From an uncultured Oscillospiraceae bacterium (GTDB taxonomy: Bacteria > Bacillota > Clostridia > Oscillospirales > Oscillospiraceae), in assembly GCA_944385475.1 (NCBI GenBank), contig CALWXJ010000054.1, forward strand, positions 62,001-126,000: a DNA stretch of 64,000 nt. The letters run 5' to 3'. Below the pieces are notes generated by a model, which saw only the letters and a program-made list of their open reading frames with translations, was not told the DNA's origin and did no database searches. Below are positions 25,246 through 32,540 of the stretch, one piece after another (within the stretch, counting starts at the first letter, position 1; every line of letters begins with the position of its first letter). A program made the position numbers and the translations under genes.

Positions 25246-25740
25246 TTAAATCAGCAAGATCACCAGCAGCGCCCCGGCAGAAAAGCAAAAGGCGGTGATC
25301 CGCTTTTCCTCCTCAGGCCGCTGCCGCTCCCACTGCCGGGCTTCTGTCTCCAATATCTCTGCCGCCCCAAGAAGCCCGGCGCAGACCTCCTCCTCATCCC
25401 CTGTCAGGCTGTGGCCCGCTGCGGCAAGCGCGGCCCGCTCCGAGGCCGTCAGCTCCGTGGAGGCACACGCCTGTCCCCAGGCATCTTCCACGCCCCGTCC
25501 CTGCTCCACATCGGTGAGGATCCGGGAAAAAAAGGAGGCGGCATCGGGGAAGGATGTTTGCGCCCTGCGCAGCAAAGACGGCAAAGGCGCTCTGGTAAGA
25601 CGCACCTGGGCAGCGATCTGCCGCAGCGCAGCGGAGAGAGCCTTTCTCATTGTCTGGGGCACACGCCTTTGGCAAAGGGTCCTGTACCAGATCCCGCCGG
25701 CAGCGCAAAATACACAAAGGCAGCCGGCTATTTTTATCAT
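25246..25740 (-). CDS. spoIIIAB: Stage III sporulation protein AB
   Basis: A 164-residue protein of the SpoIIIAB family, which resembles GspF/type IV pilus platform proteins. It has membrane segments at both ends (about 3-20 and 148-164) and a helical cytoplasmic middle with MRKALSAALRQIAAQVRL and the ERAALAAAGHSLTGD segment. The start overlaps the spoIIIAA stop by 4 bases. Confidence 0.92.
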   Translation of the reverse strand: MIKIAGCLCVFCAAGGIWYRTLCQRRVPQTMRKALSAALRQIAAQVRLTRAPLPSLLRRAQTSFPDAASFFSRILTDVEQGRGVEDAWGQACASTELTASERAALAAAGHSLTGDEEEVCAGLLGAAEILETEARQWERQRPEEEKRITAFCFSAGALLVILLI

Positions 25741-26639
25741 GGCAATTCCTCCCGCTCATAGTACCGCTGCCCCTCCCGCATGCGGATGCACACCGCCTGC
25801 CGGAATACCCGGCCCTGAAGCAGCCTGCGGTACAGGGGCTTTTCTTCCAGCTCCAGCCGATCGGCAGCGTGGATGGTGGCCAGAAGCCCCACGCCACAGC
25901 CCGCCGCCATGGCGATGGCCCGCAGATCTGCCTCTGCTGTGATCTCATCCACTGCCAGGACCTGGGGGTTCATGGCCCGCAGCATCATGGGAATGGCCAG
26001 AGCCTTGGGACAGCCGTCCATCACATCTGTCCGGGGTCCAATGTCCATCTGGGCCTCTCCCCGCACCATCACTGCCACCTCTCCCCGCTCATCCGCAAGG
26101 CCTATCCGCTGAAACGGCACTCCCACGCCAGCGGAAAGGCAGCGGACCAAATCCCGGAGCAGCGTGGTCTTTCCCCATCCGGGGGGAGAGAGCAGCAGTG
26201 TGCTGCAAAAACGCCCCTGGGAAAATAGCGCCGGGGCGATGGGTTCCCCCACCCCCCGCTGCTCCCGGCCGATCCGAATGGAGGCGGAGGAGAGCTGCCG
26301 CAGTCCTGTATTGCGGCCCTCTTTCATGACGGCGCTGCCGCAAAATCCCACCCGAAAGCCGCCCCGGACAGGCACATAGCCCTCCCGCAGCGTCTCCACA
26401 GCGGCATACCGGGAGTACTCAGAGGAAAGATCACACACCGATTCCACGTCCTCTGCCCTGACTGTTACAGGCAAAAGGCACTCCTTCTCCGCTGTCAGCA
26501 CCGATGCCTGGCGCCCCGCCCGAAGGCGGATCTCCTCCGCCGACGCCTGGTCCCGGGGCGGCAAAGCCAATGCGGCCTGCCGCAACCGGGATGGCAGCAG
26601 TGCTGCAGCCTGTTCAAATCTCCGGATCTCCTTTTCCAT
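25737..26639 (-). CDS. spoIIIAA: Stage III sporulation protein AA, secretion-type ATPase
   Basis: The only ATPase of the SpoIIIA complex, related to type II/IV secretion ATPases and needed for late forespore gene expression. The 300 residues show VPVRGGFRVGFCG near 90-100, a P-loop SPPGWGKT at 151-158, and the Walker B region around QVLAVDEI with the LLATIHA sensor later. I start at the ATG at 26639 (GGAGG 8 bases upstream); a longer frame would cross the preceding terminator. Confidence 0.95.
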   Translation of the reverse strand: MEKEIRRFEQAAALLPSRLRQAALALPPRDQASAEEIRLRAGRQASVLTAEKECLLPVTVRAEDVESVCDLSSEYSRYAAVETLREGYVPVRGGFRVGFCGSAVMKEGRNTGLRQLSSASIRIGREQRGVGEPIAPALFSQGRFCSTLLLSPPGWGKTTLLRDLVRCLSAGVGVPFQRIGLADERGEVAVMVRGEAQMDIGPRTDVMDGCPKALAIPMMLRAMNPQVLAVDEITAEADLRAIAMAAGCGVGLLATIHAADRLELEEKPLYRRLLQGRVFRQAVCIRMREGQRYYEREELP

Positions 26640-26661
26640 GGCTCGTCCCTCCTTTCCATCC

Positions 26662-26690
26662 ACTATATGAGGGCCCGTCCCGGCATATGA
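26662..26690 (-). promoter_or_regulatory. Sigma-E-like promoter of the spoIIIA operon
   Basis: On the minus strand TCATATG (26690-26684) and CATATAGT (26669-26662) are 14 bases apart. This resembles the sigma-E consensus (-35 ATATT-like, -10 CATACAAT-like, spacer 14). The spoIIIA operon is a known sigma-E target in spore formers. Confidence 0.72.
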
Positions 26691-26691
26691 G

Positions 26692-26736
26692 AAAATAAAA
26701 AAGCCTGCCGGGAAGGAATCGCCCTTTCCCGGCAGG
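26692..26736 (-). terminator. Terminator of the DUF308 gene
   Basis: CCTGCCGGGAA (26704-26714) and TTCCCGGCAGG (26726-26736) form a perfect 11-bp stem, with CTTTTTTATTTT following on the minus strand. It insulates the spoIIIA promoter. Confidence 0.92.
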
Positions 26737-26779
26737 TTCATAACAGGCTGGAGATCCCGCAAAAGATCCGGGGCCTTTT

Positions 26780-27319
26780 TTACCTTCTTCTTGTTTCAAA
26801 CACCATGGTGGCTGCGTCTGCAATGGCCTCCACAAGAAGCGTCACAGCGATAAATGTCCAAAGAGCGGCCGTGGAGGAGAATGGATAGAGCAAAATCATG
26901 AGGCCAAAGGCAAGCGTCAGTCCCGCGCCTGCCAGGGAAACCAGCCAATATGGCCTTTTTAAACGCAGCAGATCCACGCACCACTGCACTTTGTTTACCC
27001 CATTGACAAGGGTGATCACCCCGTACAGCGTGGTGAGGATGGGGAATGTCACCGCCAGCCATTCCCATCGAAATATGCAAAAAAGTCCTGCCAGCAAAAG
27101 CAAGAGTCCATTGGCCAGTGCACCGCTTCTGTATCCCTCTTCAGGGGTCATGCGGAAATAGGATACGATCCTTGCGGCGCCCCAAATGGACAAAAGCCCT
27201 CCCAGGACCATAAAGACCACCGACGTAAATCCAACGGGATTGATAAGCAGCAGCGCGCCAATTGCAATCTCTCCGATACAGACGATCAAATTTCGAAAAC
27301 CCTTGTCCCCTTTTTCCAT
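26780..27319 (-). CDS. DUF308 (HdeD-like) membrane protein
   Basis: A 179-residue protein with six evenly spaced hydrophobic segments, arranged as the repeated pairs of the DUF308/HdeD family, with GEIAIGALLLINP at the start and GLMILLYPFSSTAALW in the second half. HdeD contributes to acid tolerance in E. coli, but in Firmicutes members the role is unknown. It stands alone between two terminators. A basic tail (FETRRR) suggests a cytoplasmic C-terminus. Confidence 0.82.
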   Translation of the reverse strand: MEKGDKGFRNLIVCIGEIAIGALLLINPVGFTSVVFMVLGGLLSIWGAARIVSYFRMTPEEGYRSGALANGLLLLLAGLFCIFRWEWLAVTFPILTTLYGVITLVNGVNKVQWCVDLLRLKRPYWLVSLAGAGLTLAFGLMILLYPFSSTAALWTFIAVTLLVEAIADAATMVFETRRR

Positions 27320-27574
27320 GGCCGGTCCTCCTCCGTACTGTTATTTCTCCTACTTTTAACTACCCCCGCTGCAGCAGGGGGCATACCAGTCAACATGTGG
27401 CCAACGGCCTTAGAATTCCCTGCCTCCGGCAAAATATCAAAGATAAGCAATAATCCCCCTCCCCATCCAAGGGACAATTGGCGCAGGGCTGCCTGCTTTC
27501 CTTTTAAACTAAGCGGGGCGCCGATGATAAGATCGGCGCCCCGCTTTTCTCCCGAAAGATTCTTGCCGCCGCCT
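27320..27574. other. Intergenic region upstream of the DUF308 gene
   Basis: A 255-base region. It holds a near-palindrome CCCCCGCTGCAGCAGGGGG (27363-27381), and a long GC-rich hairpin after the cysteine-rich gene. I could not find a convincing -35/-10 pair for the DUF308 gene, although TTGACT occurs on the minus strand near 27396. Confidence 0.5.
27513..27544 (-). terminator. Hairpin after the cysteine-rich gene
   Basis: GCGGGGCGCCGAT (27513-27525) pairs perfectly with ATCGGCGCCCCGC (27532-27544). The T-run is weak on the minus strand (TTAGTTT) and better on the plus strand (TTTT). Confidence 0.72.
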
Positions 27575-28411
27575 TTAATGGCAGGCGCAGTAGTTCTTGG
27601 TCTCCTCGTAATTCTCCGGCATGTGGACCGTGTTGGGAGGGAAAAACTCTCCCACAGGGAAGGCAATGTTCTTGAACAGGCAGCAGGGGTCCTCCGTATC
27701 ACCGCAGCTGCACTCCTTTTCCGGCATGCAGTAGTCATAAACGGGCACCAGAAGCTGGGAGTCCCGCTCCAGCCGGACAATGGAGAACTGGCCCAGGGTG
27801 ACATACACCCGGCGGCTGTCATCCCCGCTGGAGAGGTCCTCACCGAAGCACCCGCTGATGCAGGAGGGGACCTCGCACAGTTCGCAGTCACACTCCCGTC
27901 TGCCACAGCCATCCACAATGCGGGCGTCCAGCACAATGGGATCCACTGCCTCCACAACGGCGATGGGGGTGTTTGCTCTCCGCAGAGAAGGAGCGTCCAG
28001 TTCCCCGGCCTGCATCTTAGAGGAGAAGATCTTGGCACTTCCCTCACTTCCGAAGAGGATGGCCCGCTTGTCAAACACGCACAGGCCCTCCACGGTCACA
28101 GGGGTGGTGCAGCTGCTGAGATATGCCTGGAGCGTGACGCAGTAGAAAAAGCGCATATCCACACTGTAAAAGCCCCGATTGAAATTGACGGGCTCAACAT
28201 CTGTATAGACATACAGCAGCTCCGCCTTTCCGCCTTTCACCGACAGGGCACGGTTCAGGACGTCCACACATTGCATTTTGGGATAAAAACGCAGATCCTC
28301 GATGCAATCCTTATCCCGGCAGGAGTCATAGATCTTGCGGGTATGGATGCAGACCGCTTCCCGGATGCCGCAGCTGTTGTCCACGGGGCCGGGCATAACT
28401 TTATCGGCCAT
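27575..28411 (-). CDS. Cysteine-rich protein of unknown function, possibly spore-associated
   Basis: I do not recognise a named family. The 278-residue protein has no signal peptide or membrane segment and contains about 21 cysteines, clustered as CGRRECDCELC (about 168-178), CSCGDTEDPCC (about 233-243) and a C-terminal CACH. The N-terminal part (CGIREAVCIHTRKIYDSCRDKDC) resembles conserved hypothetical proteins of Clostridia. Such cysteine content in a cytosolic protein of a spore former suggests metal binding or disulphide cross-linking, as in coat proteins. The leader carries CATACACT at 28469-28462, like a sigma-E/K -10. An AGGAGG lies 7 bases before the ATG. Function is not assigned. Confidence 0.75.
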   Translation of the reverse strand: MADKVMPGPVDNSCGIREAVCIHTRKIYDSCRDKDCIEDLRFYPKMQCVDVLNRALSVKGGKAELLYVYTDVEPVNFNRGFYSVDMRFFYCVTLQAYLSSCTTPVTVEGLCVFDKRAILFGSEGSAKIFSSKMQAGELDAPSLRRANTPIAVVEAVDPIVLDARIVDGCGRRECDCELCEVPSCISGCFGEDLSSGDDSRRVYVTLGQFSIVRLERDSQLLVPVYDYCMPEKECSCGDTEDPCCLFKNIAFPVGEFFPPNTVHMPENYEETKNYCACH

Positions 28412-28461
28412 TACGATACCTCCTAATGATGTAGCTGTTGAAAGAGAGCCTCTTTCAGTCC

Positions 28462-28469
28462 AGTGTATG
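28462..28469 (-). promoter_or_regulatory. Sporulation-type -10 element, tentative
   Basis: CATACACT on the minus strand fits the -10 of mother-cell sigma factors (E, and in part K). No good -35 for sigma-E stands 14-15 bases upstream, only a CACC that would suit sigma-K spacing. Confidence 0.3.
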
Positions 28470-28487
28470 CGATCGCGCCGGGTAGGT

Positions 28488-28519
28488 GAAAAAAGCGGAT
28501 GCCCCTGTGGGGCATCCGC
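28488..28519 (-). terminator. Terminator of the DUF3048 gene
   Basis: GCGGATGCCCC (28495-28505) and GGGGCATCCGC (28509-28519) form a perfect 11-bp stem with a 3-base loop, and TTTTTTC follows on the minus strand. Confidence 0.94.
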
Positions 28520-28534
28520 TTAGGATGCTGTTTT

Positions 28535-29632
28535 TCACGCCGTCTCCTCCACGCTCAGGCGGCTGGTCTGGGGGCTGATGAGACAGACATAGCTGTTTCC
28601 CTGCCCAAGAGAAAGGGCGGTCCCATCCTGCAGGGTATAGGAAAAGGGATGGTTTCGGTCCGTACGGCTCCATAAAATAGGTACGGACTTTCCCCCGCAG
28701 AAAAAGGTGCCCTTTCCGTCTCCGGTGGTGCTCACCCGCAGCCGCCCCTCCGTATCCCCAGGGATCTGAGAGATAGAGGTCTCCAGGATCAAAACATTCG
28801 TAACGCTGACCTGCTGGCCGTTGTTGCCGTCCAGATAAGGTTCCCCATACTGACTTACCAGGTACTTCCCAGTGTCTGGGTCATAGTCGAACACACCGGT
28901 TTTATATCCGGTATAATAAAGTTTAAAATGTTCCGCTGCCGCTCCCTCTGCCGGGGTACCGTCCTGAACAAAGGTCTGGGGGTATGTATACTCTGCCCCG
29001 TGGATTGTTTCAAAGTGCTCTTGCACGTATTCGGAAATTTTTTGCCCCGAGGTGACCAAACTGTGCTCATACCCCTTTGTCTTACGGCGCTCGGCATCCC
29101 GCCAGAAAATTTCTGCGTCGGATCCGCCCCGGACGCCATCCATATTGTCCACTCCCCAAGAGGAGAGATCCCGGTACGCCTCCTGGCTGCCGCCGGCGTG
29201 GACCAGCAGCGCCTCGTGACCCAGGGCCAATTCAATATAGTAGGGGCGGGCAGAGCGGATGCTGCCCAGGGTCTCTACCCCTTTCAGGGATTGAAAGACG
29301 CCCAGCATCCGGGTGATCCCCCCTTCCGCCGGGACCTCATAGATGACATCCGCCTGGGAGATACCCAGCTGCGGCTGCGCCGCCTGGATATTGTTGAAGA
29401 TCACCGCCACAGGCCGCAGATCCTCCTCTTCTTCCTCCATGGGAAGACCCGTAAGGGGGTTGACTCCCGAGGGTCCCTCCATCTCCGGTTCCTCCTGGGG
29501 CTGAGGCTCCGCCTGCGGCTGGGTTTGGGGAGGATCCTCCGGGGGCGCTTCCTCCTCTGGAGGGGCTCCGCACCCCGGCAAAGACAGCAGCATCAACGCA
29601 GACAAAATCAGGGCCAGTCCCCGCTTTTTCAT
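28535..29632 (-). CDS. DUF3048 domain lipoprotein (YerB-like)
   Basis: A 365-residue exported lipoprotein: a signal with lipobox LSLPGC (Cys at 21), a proline/glutamate-rich linker (about 23-55), then the DUF3048 domain with NPLTGLPM, RPVAVIFNNI, GISQADVIYEVPAEGGITRM and the GSIRSARPYYIELA segment, plus a C-terminal part with ILWSRTDRNHPFSYT. In Bacillus the relative YerB is a secreted protein of unknown function next to DNA-repair genes. Standing alone between a promoter and a terminator, it is probably monocistronic. Confidence 0.88.
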   Translation of the reverse strand: MKKRGLALILSALMLLSLPGCGAPPEEEAPPEDPPQTQPQAEPQPQEEPEMEGPSGVNPLTGLPMEEEEEDLRPVAVIFNNIQAAQPQLGISQADVIYEVPAEGGITRMLGVFQSLKGVETLGSIRSARPYYIELALGHEALLVHAGGSQEAYRDLSSWGVDNMDGVRGGSDAEIFWRDAERRKTKGYEHSLVTSGQKISEYVQEHFETIHGAEYTYPQTFVQDGTPAEGAAAEHFKLYYTGYKTGVFDYDPDTGKYLVSQYGEPYLDGNNGQQVSVTNVLILETSISQIPGDTEGRLRVSTTGDGKGTFFCGGKSVPILWSRTDRNHPFSYTLQDGTALSLGQGNSYVCLISPQTSRLSVEETA

Positions 29633-29658
29633 GGTTTTCCCCTCGCTTTCTCCTTTTT

Positions 29659-29687
29659 ATGATAGCAAGGCCCATCAGCCCCGTCAA
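29659..29687 (-). promoter_or_regulatory. Sigma-A promoter of the DUF3048 gene
   Basis: On the minus strand -35 TTGACG (29687-29682) and -10 TATCAT (29664-29659), spacer 17. Confidence 0.72.
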
Positions 29688-29747
29688 GACGCCCCGAGGG
29701 AAATTCTTCTCCCCGCTTTCCCGCTCTGTCCGGCATGCTACTTTTTG

Positions 29748-29776
29748 TTGCTTTTCTTGGAAAGACACGGTATAAT
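29748..29776 (+). promoter_or_regulatory. Sigma-A promoter of the DUF4364-ktrB-ktrA operon
   Basis: -35 TTGCTT (29748-29753) and a perfect -10 TATAAT (29771-29776), spacer 17. It gives a leader of about 150 bases before the DUF4364 gene, in which I see no known riboswitch. Confidence 0.7.
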
Positions 29777-29934
29777 ACCCGTGTCCGCAGTGAAATCGCC
29801 GGCAATCTTCTCCATCGTCAAGCCCCGGTTTCTATTTTCTTTTCGGCACAATACCCTTGGATGCGGGGCAACCGCAGCCTGCTGCATGTTTTTTCCAGGC
29901 GGGCTGCCGGCGCAATTTTTCAGGAGGTGTCTCC

Positions 29935-30468
29935 ATGGCAGAACGTGGGTTCATCCACGATGAATTAGAAATCAAGTTTTTGATCCTGTATCTCACCGCG
30001 CGGGTCATCGAACCTGTTCCCTTTGAAACGCTTTTGGATCTTTCCATGTGTGATGAGGGTGTGGACTATTTTTCTTTTTCAAAATGTCTGGCAGACCTGG
30101 TCCGTACCCAGCACCTGACGCTGGACAGCCAGGGGCTGTATGCCATTACGGAAAAAGGGCTGCGCAACAGCCAGATCTGCGAGAGCAGCCTTCCGTATTC
30201 CGTCCGTCTCCGGTGTGACAAAAATTTATCCATCTGCAACCGGAAACTCCGCAGGAAAAGTCAGGTCCGTGCCACCGTGGAGCCACAGTCCAACGGAACA
30301 TTCACCGCTTCCATGTACCTGAGCGATGACATGGGCAGCGTCATGGAGCTGAAACTGACGGTTCCCAGAGAGGACATGGGCAAATTGATGGCCCAGCGGT
30401 TTTCAAAGGAACCAGAAAAGCTGTATAGCCAGATCATTGATCTATTGATGGAAGATATACTTTCATAA
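29935..30468 (+). CDS. DUF4364 family protein, probable winged-helix regulator
   Basis: A 177-residue protein whose N-terminal 80 residues look like a winged helix (LEIKFLILYLTARV, then VDYFSFSKCLADLV and LYAITEKGLRNSQ). The second half has a strand-rich domain, as in the DUF4364 family of Clostridia. The start is the ATG at 29935 behind AGGAGGTG, not an upstream ATG. It is 11 bases upstream of ktrB, so it may govern potassium uptake; that is inference from position. Confidence 0.85.
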   Translation: MAERGFIHDELEIKFLILYLTARVIEPVPFETLLDLSMCDEGVDYFSFSKCLADLVRTQHLTLDSQGLYAITEKGLRNSQICESSLPYSVRLRCDKNLSICNRKLRRKSQVRATVEPQSNGTFTASMYLSDDMGSVMELKLTVPREDMGKLMAQRFSKEPEKLYSQIIDLLMEDILS

Positions 30469-30479
30469 GAAAGGCCGCT

Positions 30480-31778
30480 ATGATTCGACAACTGACAAAA
30501 CTTTCCACCGGGCGGCTCATCGCCCTTGGGTTTCTCGCCATTATTTTTTTAGGCTCCCTTCTTTTGATGCTCCCCATTGCGGTCCACCCCGGAATCACCC
30601 TTCATTATATCGACGCGCTGTATACCTCTGTCAGCGCCGTGTGTGTGACAGGACTTGTCAGTGTGGATGTGGCAGACACCTTCAGCGTCTTCGGACAAGT
30701 TGTGGTGGCTCTGCTCATTCAGATCGGCGGCCTGGGCGTAGCCACTTTGGGCACCGGCATCATGGTGATCATGGGGAGACGGATCCACATGAAAGGCCGC
30801 AGCATGGTCCGGGAGGCGATGAACACCGGCAGCGGCAGCGGTCTGGTCCGGCTCGTCCGATGGATTTTTTTCACCACGGTGACCATTGAATTTTTCGGAG
30901 CGGTGCTGAGTTTCTTCGTGTTCATACAGGACTACTCCCCCCTTGACGCCGTGGGGCTGAGCCTTTTCCACTCCATAGCTGCCTTTAATAACTCCGGTTT
31001 CGATCTCTTCGGCAGCTTCCGCAGCCTCACCGCCTACCAGGACAATGTCCCCCTTCTCCTCATCACTGCCGCCCTGATCATCTTGGGGGGCATCGGCTTT
31101 TTGCTGATGCACGAGGTGCGGAAAAAGGGACTCCACTGGAAAAAATACTCCATGCATGCCAGGGTGGTCCTCTCTACCACGGCGGCCTTGCTGGTTGTGG
31201 GGACCCTTCTTCTGAAATGTACGGAGGAGCTTTCCTGGGCGGGCGCCTTCTTCATGAGCGTCTCCACCCGCACGGCGGGCTTTGCCATCCGCGGGCTCAA
31301 CACCTTTACCAGTGCGGGACTCCTGCTGATCTGCGTGCTGATGGTCATTGGTGCCTCCCCCGGCTCCACTGGCGGCGGCGTGAAGACCACTACCTTTTTT
31401 GTGCTGCTCCGGGGCGTGGATTCGGCGGCCACCAACCGCAGTGAGCAGGCCTTTCACTATTCCATTCCCAAAGACGCCTTCCGAAAAGCCGCCGTCATCA
31501 CATCCCTGGCCCTTGGGATCATTTTGTCAGGGACATATCTTATGATGCTCATGGACCCCCAGGTGGCCCTTCGGGATGCCTTAGTGGAAGTATGCAGCGC
31601 CTTCGGGACCGTGGGGCTCTCCACCGGCATCACCCCTTCCCTCTCAGCGGGCAGCAAAATTCTCTCTATGCTCATCATGTATACCGGACGGCTGGGGCCG
31701 CTGACCATTGCTTCTCTCTGGTATTTCAGCCGGGGTGAACTGGCCAGATATCCCCAGGGCGATATCGCCATTGGATAA
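30480..31778 (+). CDS. ktrB: Potassium uptake protein, TrkH/KtrB type
   Basis: The ion-conducting subunit of a Ktr/Trk system. The 432-residue protein has the fourfold M1-P-M2 layout with selectivity-filter-like stretches VCVTGLVS (about residue 58), FNNSGFDLFG (about 170), STRTAGF (about 262) and FGTVGLSTG (about 378), each centred on a conserved glycine. It is coupled to ktrA 14 bases downstream, whose RCK ring gates it. KtrB rather than TrkH fits the length. Confidence 0.92.
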   Translation: MIRQLTKLSTGRLIALGFLAIIFLGSLLLMLPIAVHPGITLHYIDALYTSVSAVCVTGLVSVDVADTFSVFGQVVVALLIQIGGLGVATLGTGIMVIMGRRIHMKGRSMVREAMNTGSGSGLVRLVRWIFFTTVTIEFFGAVLSFFVFIQDYSPLDAVGLSLFHSIAAFNNSGFDLFGSFRSLTAYQDNVPLLLITAALIILGGIGFLLMHEVRKKGLHWKKYSMHARVVLSTTAALLVVGTLLLKCTEELSWAGAFFMSVSTRTAGFAIRGLNTFTSAGLLLICVLMVIGASPGSTGGGVKTTTFFVLLRGVDSAATNRSEQAFHYSIPKDAFRKAAVITSLALGIILSGTYLMMLMDPQVALRDALVEVCSAFGTVGLSTGITPSLSAGSKILSMLIMYTGRLGPLTIASLWYFSRGELARYPQGDIAIG

Positions 31779-31792
31779 TCGGGAGGAACGAC

Positions 31793-32482
31793 ATGTTTGA
31801 AAAATTTCAAAAGGCAAAGGGCGAGAAGACCATGTACGGGATCGTGGGTCTTGGCCGTTTCGGGATGGCCTTGGCCCTGGAGTTGGCAGCCTCGGACGCG
31901 GAGCTGCTGGTCATCGACCAGGAAGAGGAAAAAATCCAGCTGCTGCGGGAAGTGACGGAAAACGCCTATGTGATCCGGACCCTCAACCGCAAAGCCCTGA
32001 TGGAGACAGGCATTCAAAACTGCGATGTGGCGGTGGTCTGCATCGGAGAGCAAATGGATACCTCCATCCTCACCACACTGAATCTGGTAGACATGGGGAT
32101 TCCCAAGGTGATCTCCAAGGCCAGCAGCGCCGACCACGGCAAGATCTTGGAAAAGCTGGGAGCAGAAGTGGTCTATCCTGAGCATGACATGGCTGTCCGC
32201 CTGGCCAGCCGCCTGGAGACGTCCCGGACGCTGGATATCGTGCAGCTCAGCGAGCAGATCAACATCTCCAAGCTGGCAGCACCCCCTCAGGCCGTCGGAA
32301 AAAGCGTTTTGGAGCTCGATATGCGGGGCCGCTTCGGATTGAACATCATTGCCATTGAGCATGAGGGCATTGTGATGGATGCCGTCCGCCCCGACTATGT
32401 GTTCCGCAAGGACGACATCCTCTATGTCTCAGGAAGCAAAGACGGCCTTTTGCACTTGAGCAACTGGATCGAGTCCAACTGA
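31793..32482 (+). CDS. ktrA: Potassium uptake regulatory subunit, KtrA type (RCK domains)
   Basis: The cytoplasmic gating partner of KtrB. The 229 residues hold a Rossmann-type RCK_N domain with the nucleotide loop GLGRFG at 19-24 and the acidic VID ending of the second strand, then an RCK_C domain (about 150-225). ATP/ADP binding opens or closes the pore, and in Bacillus c-di-AMP binds RCK_C. The terminator at 32506 ends the operon. Confidence 0.93.
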   Translation: MFEKFQKAKGEKTMYGIVGLGRFGMALALELAASDAELLVIDQEEEKIQLLREVTENAYVIRTLNRKALMETGIQNCDVAVVCIGEQMDTSILTTLNLVDMGIPKVISKASSADHGKILEKLGAEVVYPEHDMAVRLASRLETSRTLDIVQLSEQINISKLAAPPQAVGKSVLELDMRGRFGLNIIAIEHEGIVMDAVRPDYVFRKDDILYVSGSKDGLLHLSNWIESN

Positions 32483-32505
32483 ATCGGTTCCCTTTCAGCG
32501 AAGAA

Positions 32506-32537
32506 AAGCGTGCCGCCCTGTACAGGGCGGCACGCTT
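32506..32537. terminator. Bidirectional terminator between ktrA and dnaE
   Basis: AAGCGTGCCGCCCTG and CAGGGCGGCACGCTT form a perfect palindromic stem shared by the converging genes. On the minus strand TTTTC follows; on the plus strand TTGATTTATTTC. Confidence 0.88.
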
Positions 32538-32540
32538 GAT

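Larger units (their letters stand above)
29633..29934. other. Divergent promoter region
   Basis: A 302-base region between the divergent DUF3048 and DUF4364 genes. It contains one good promoter for each direction, listed separately, and no gene I can support. Confidence 0.75.
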
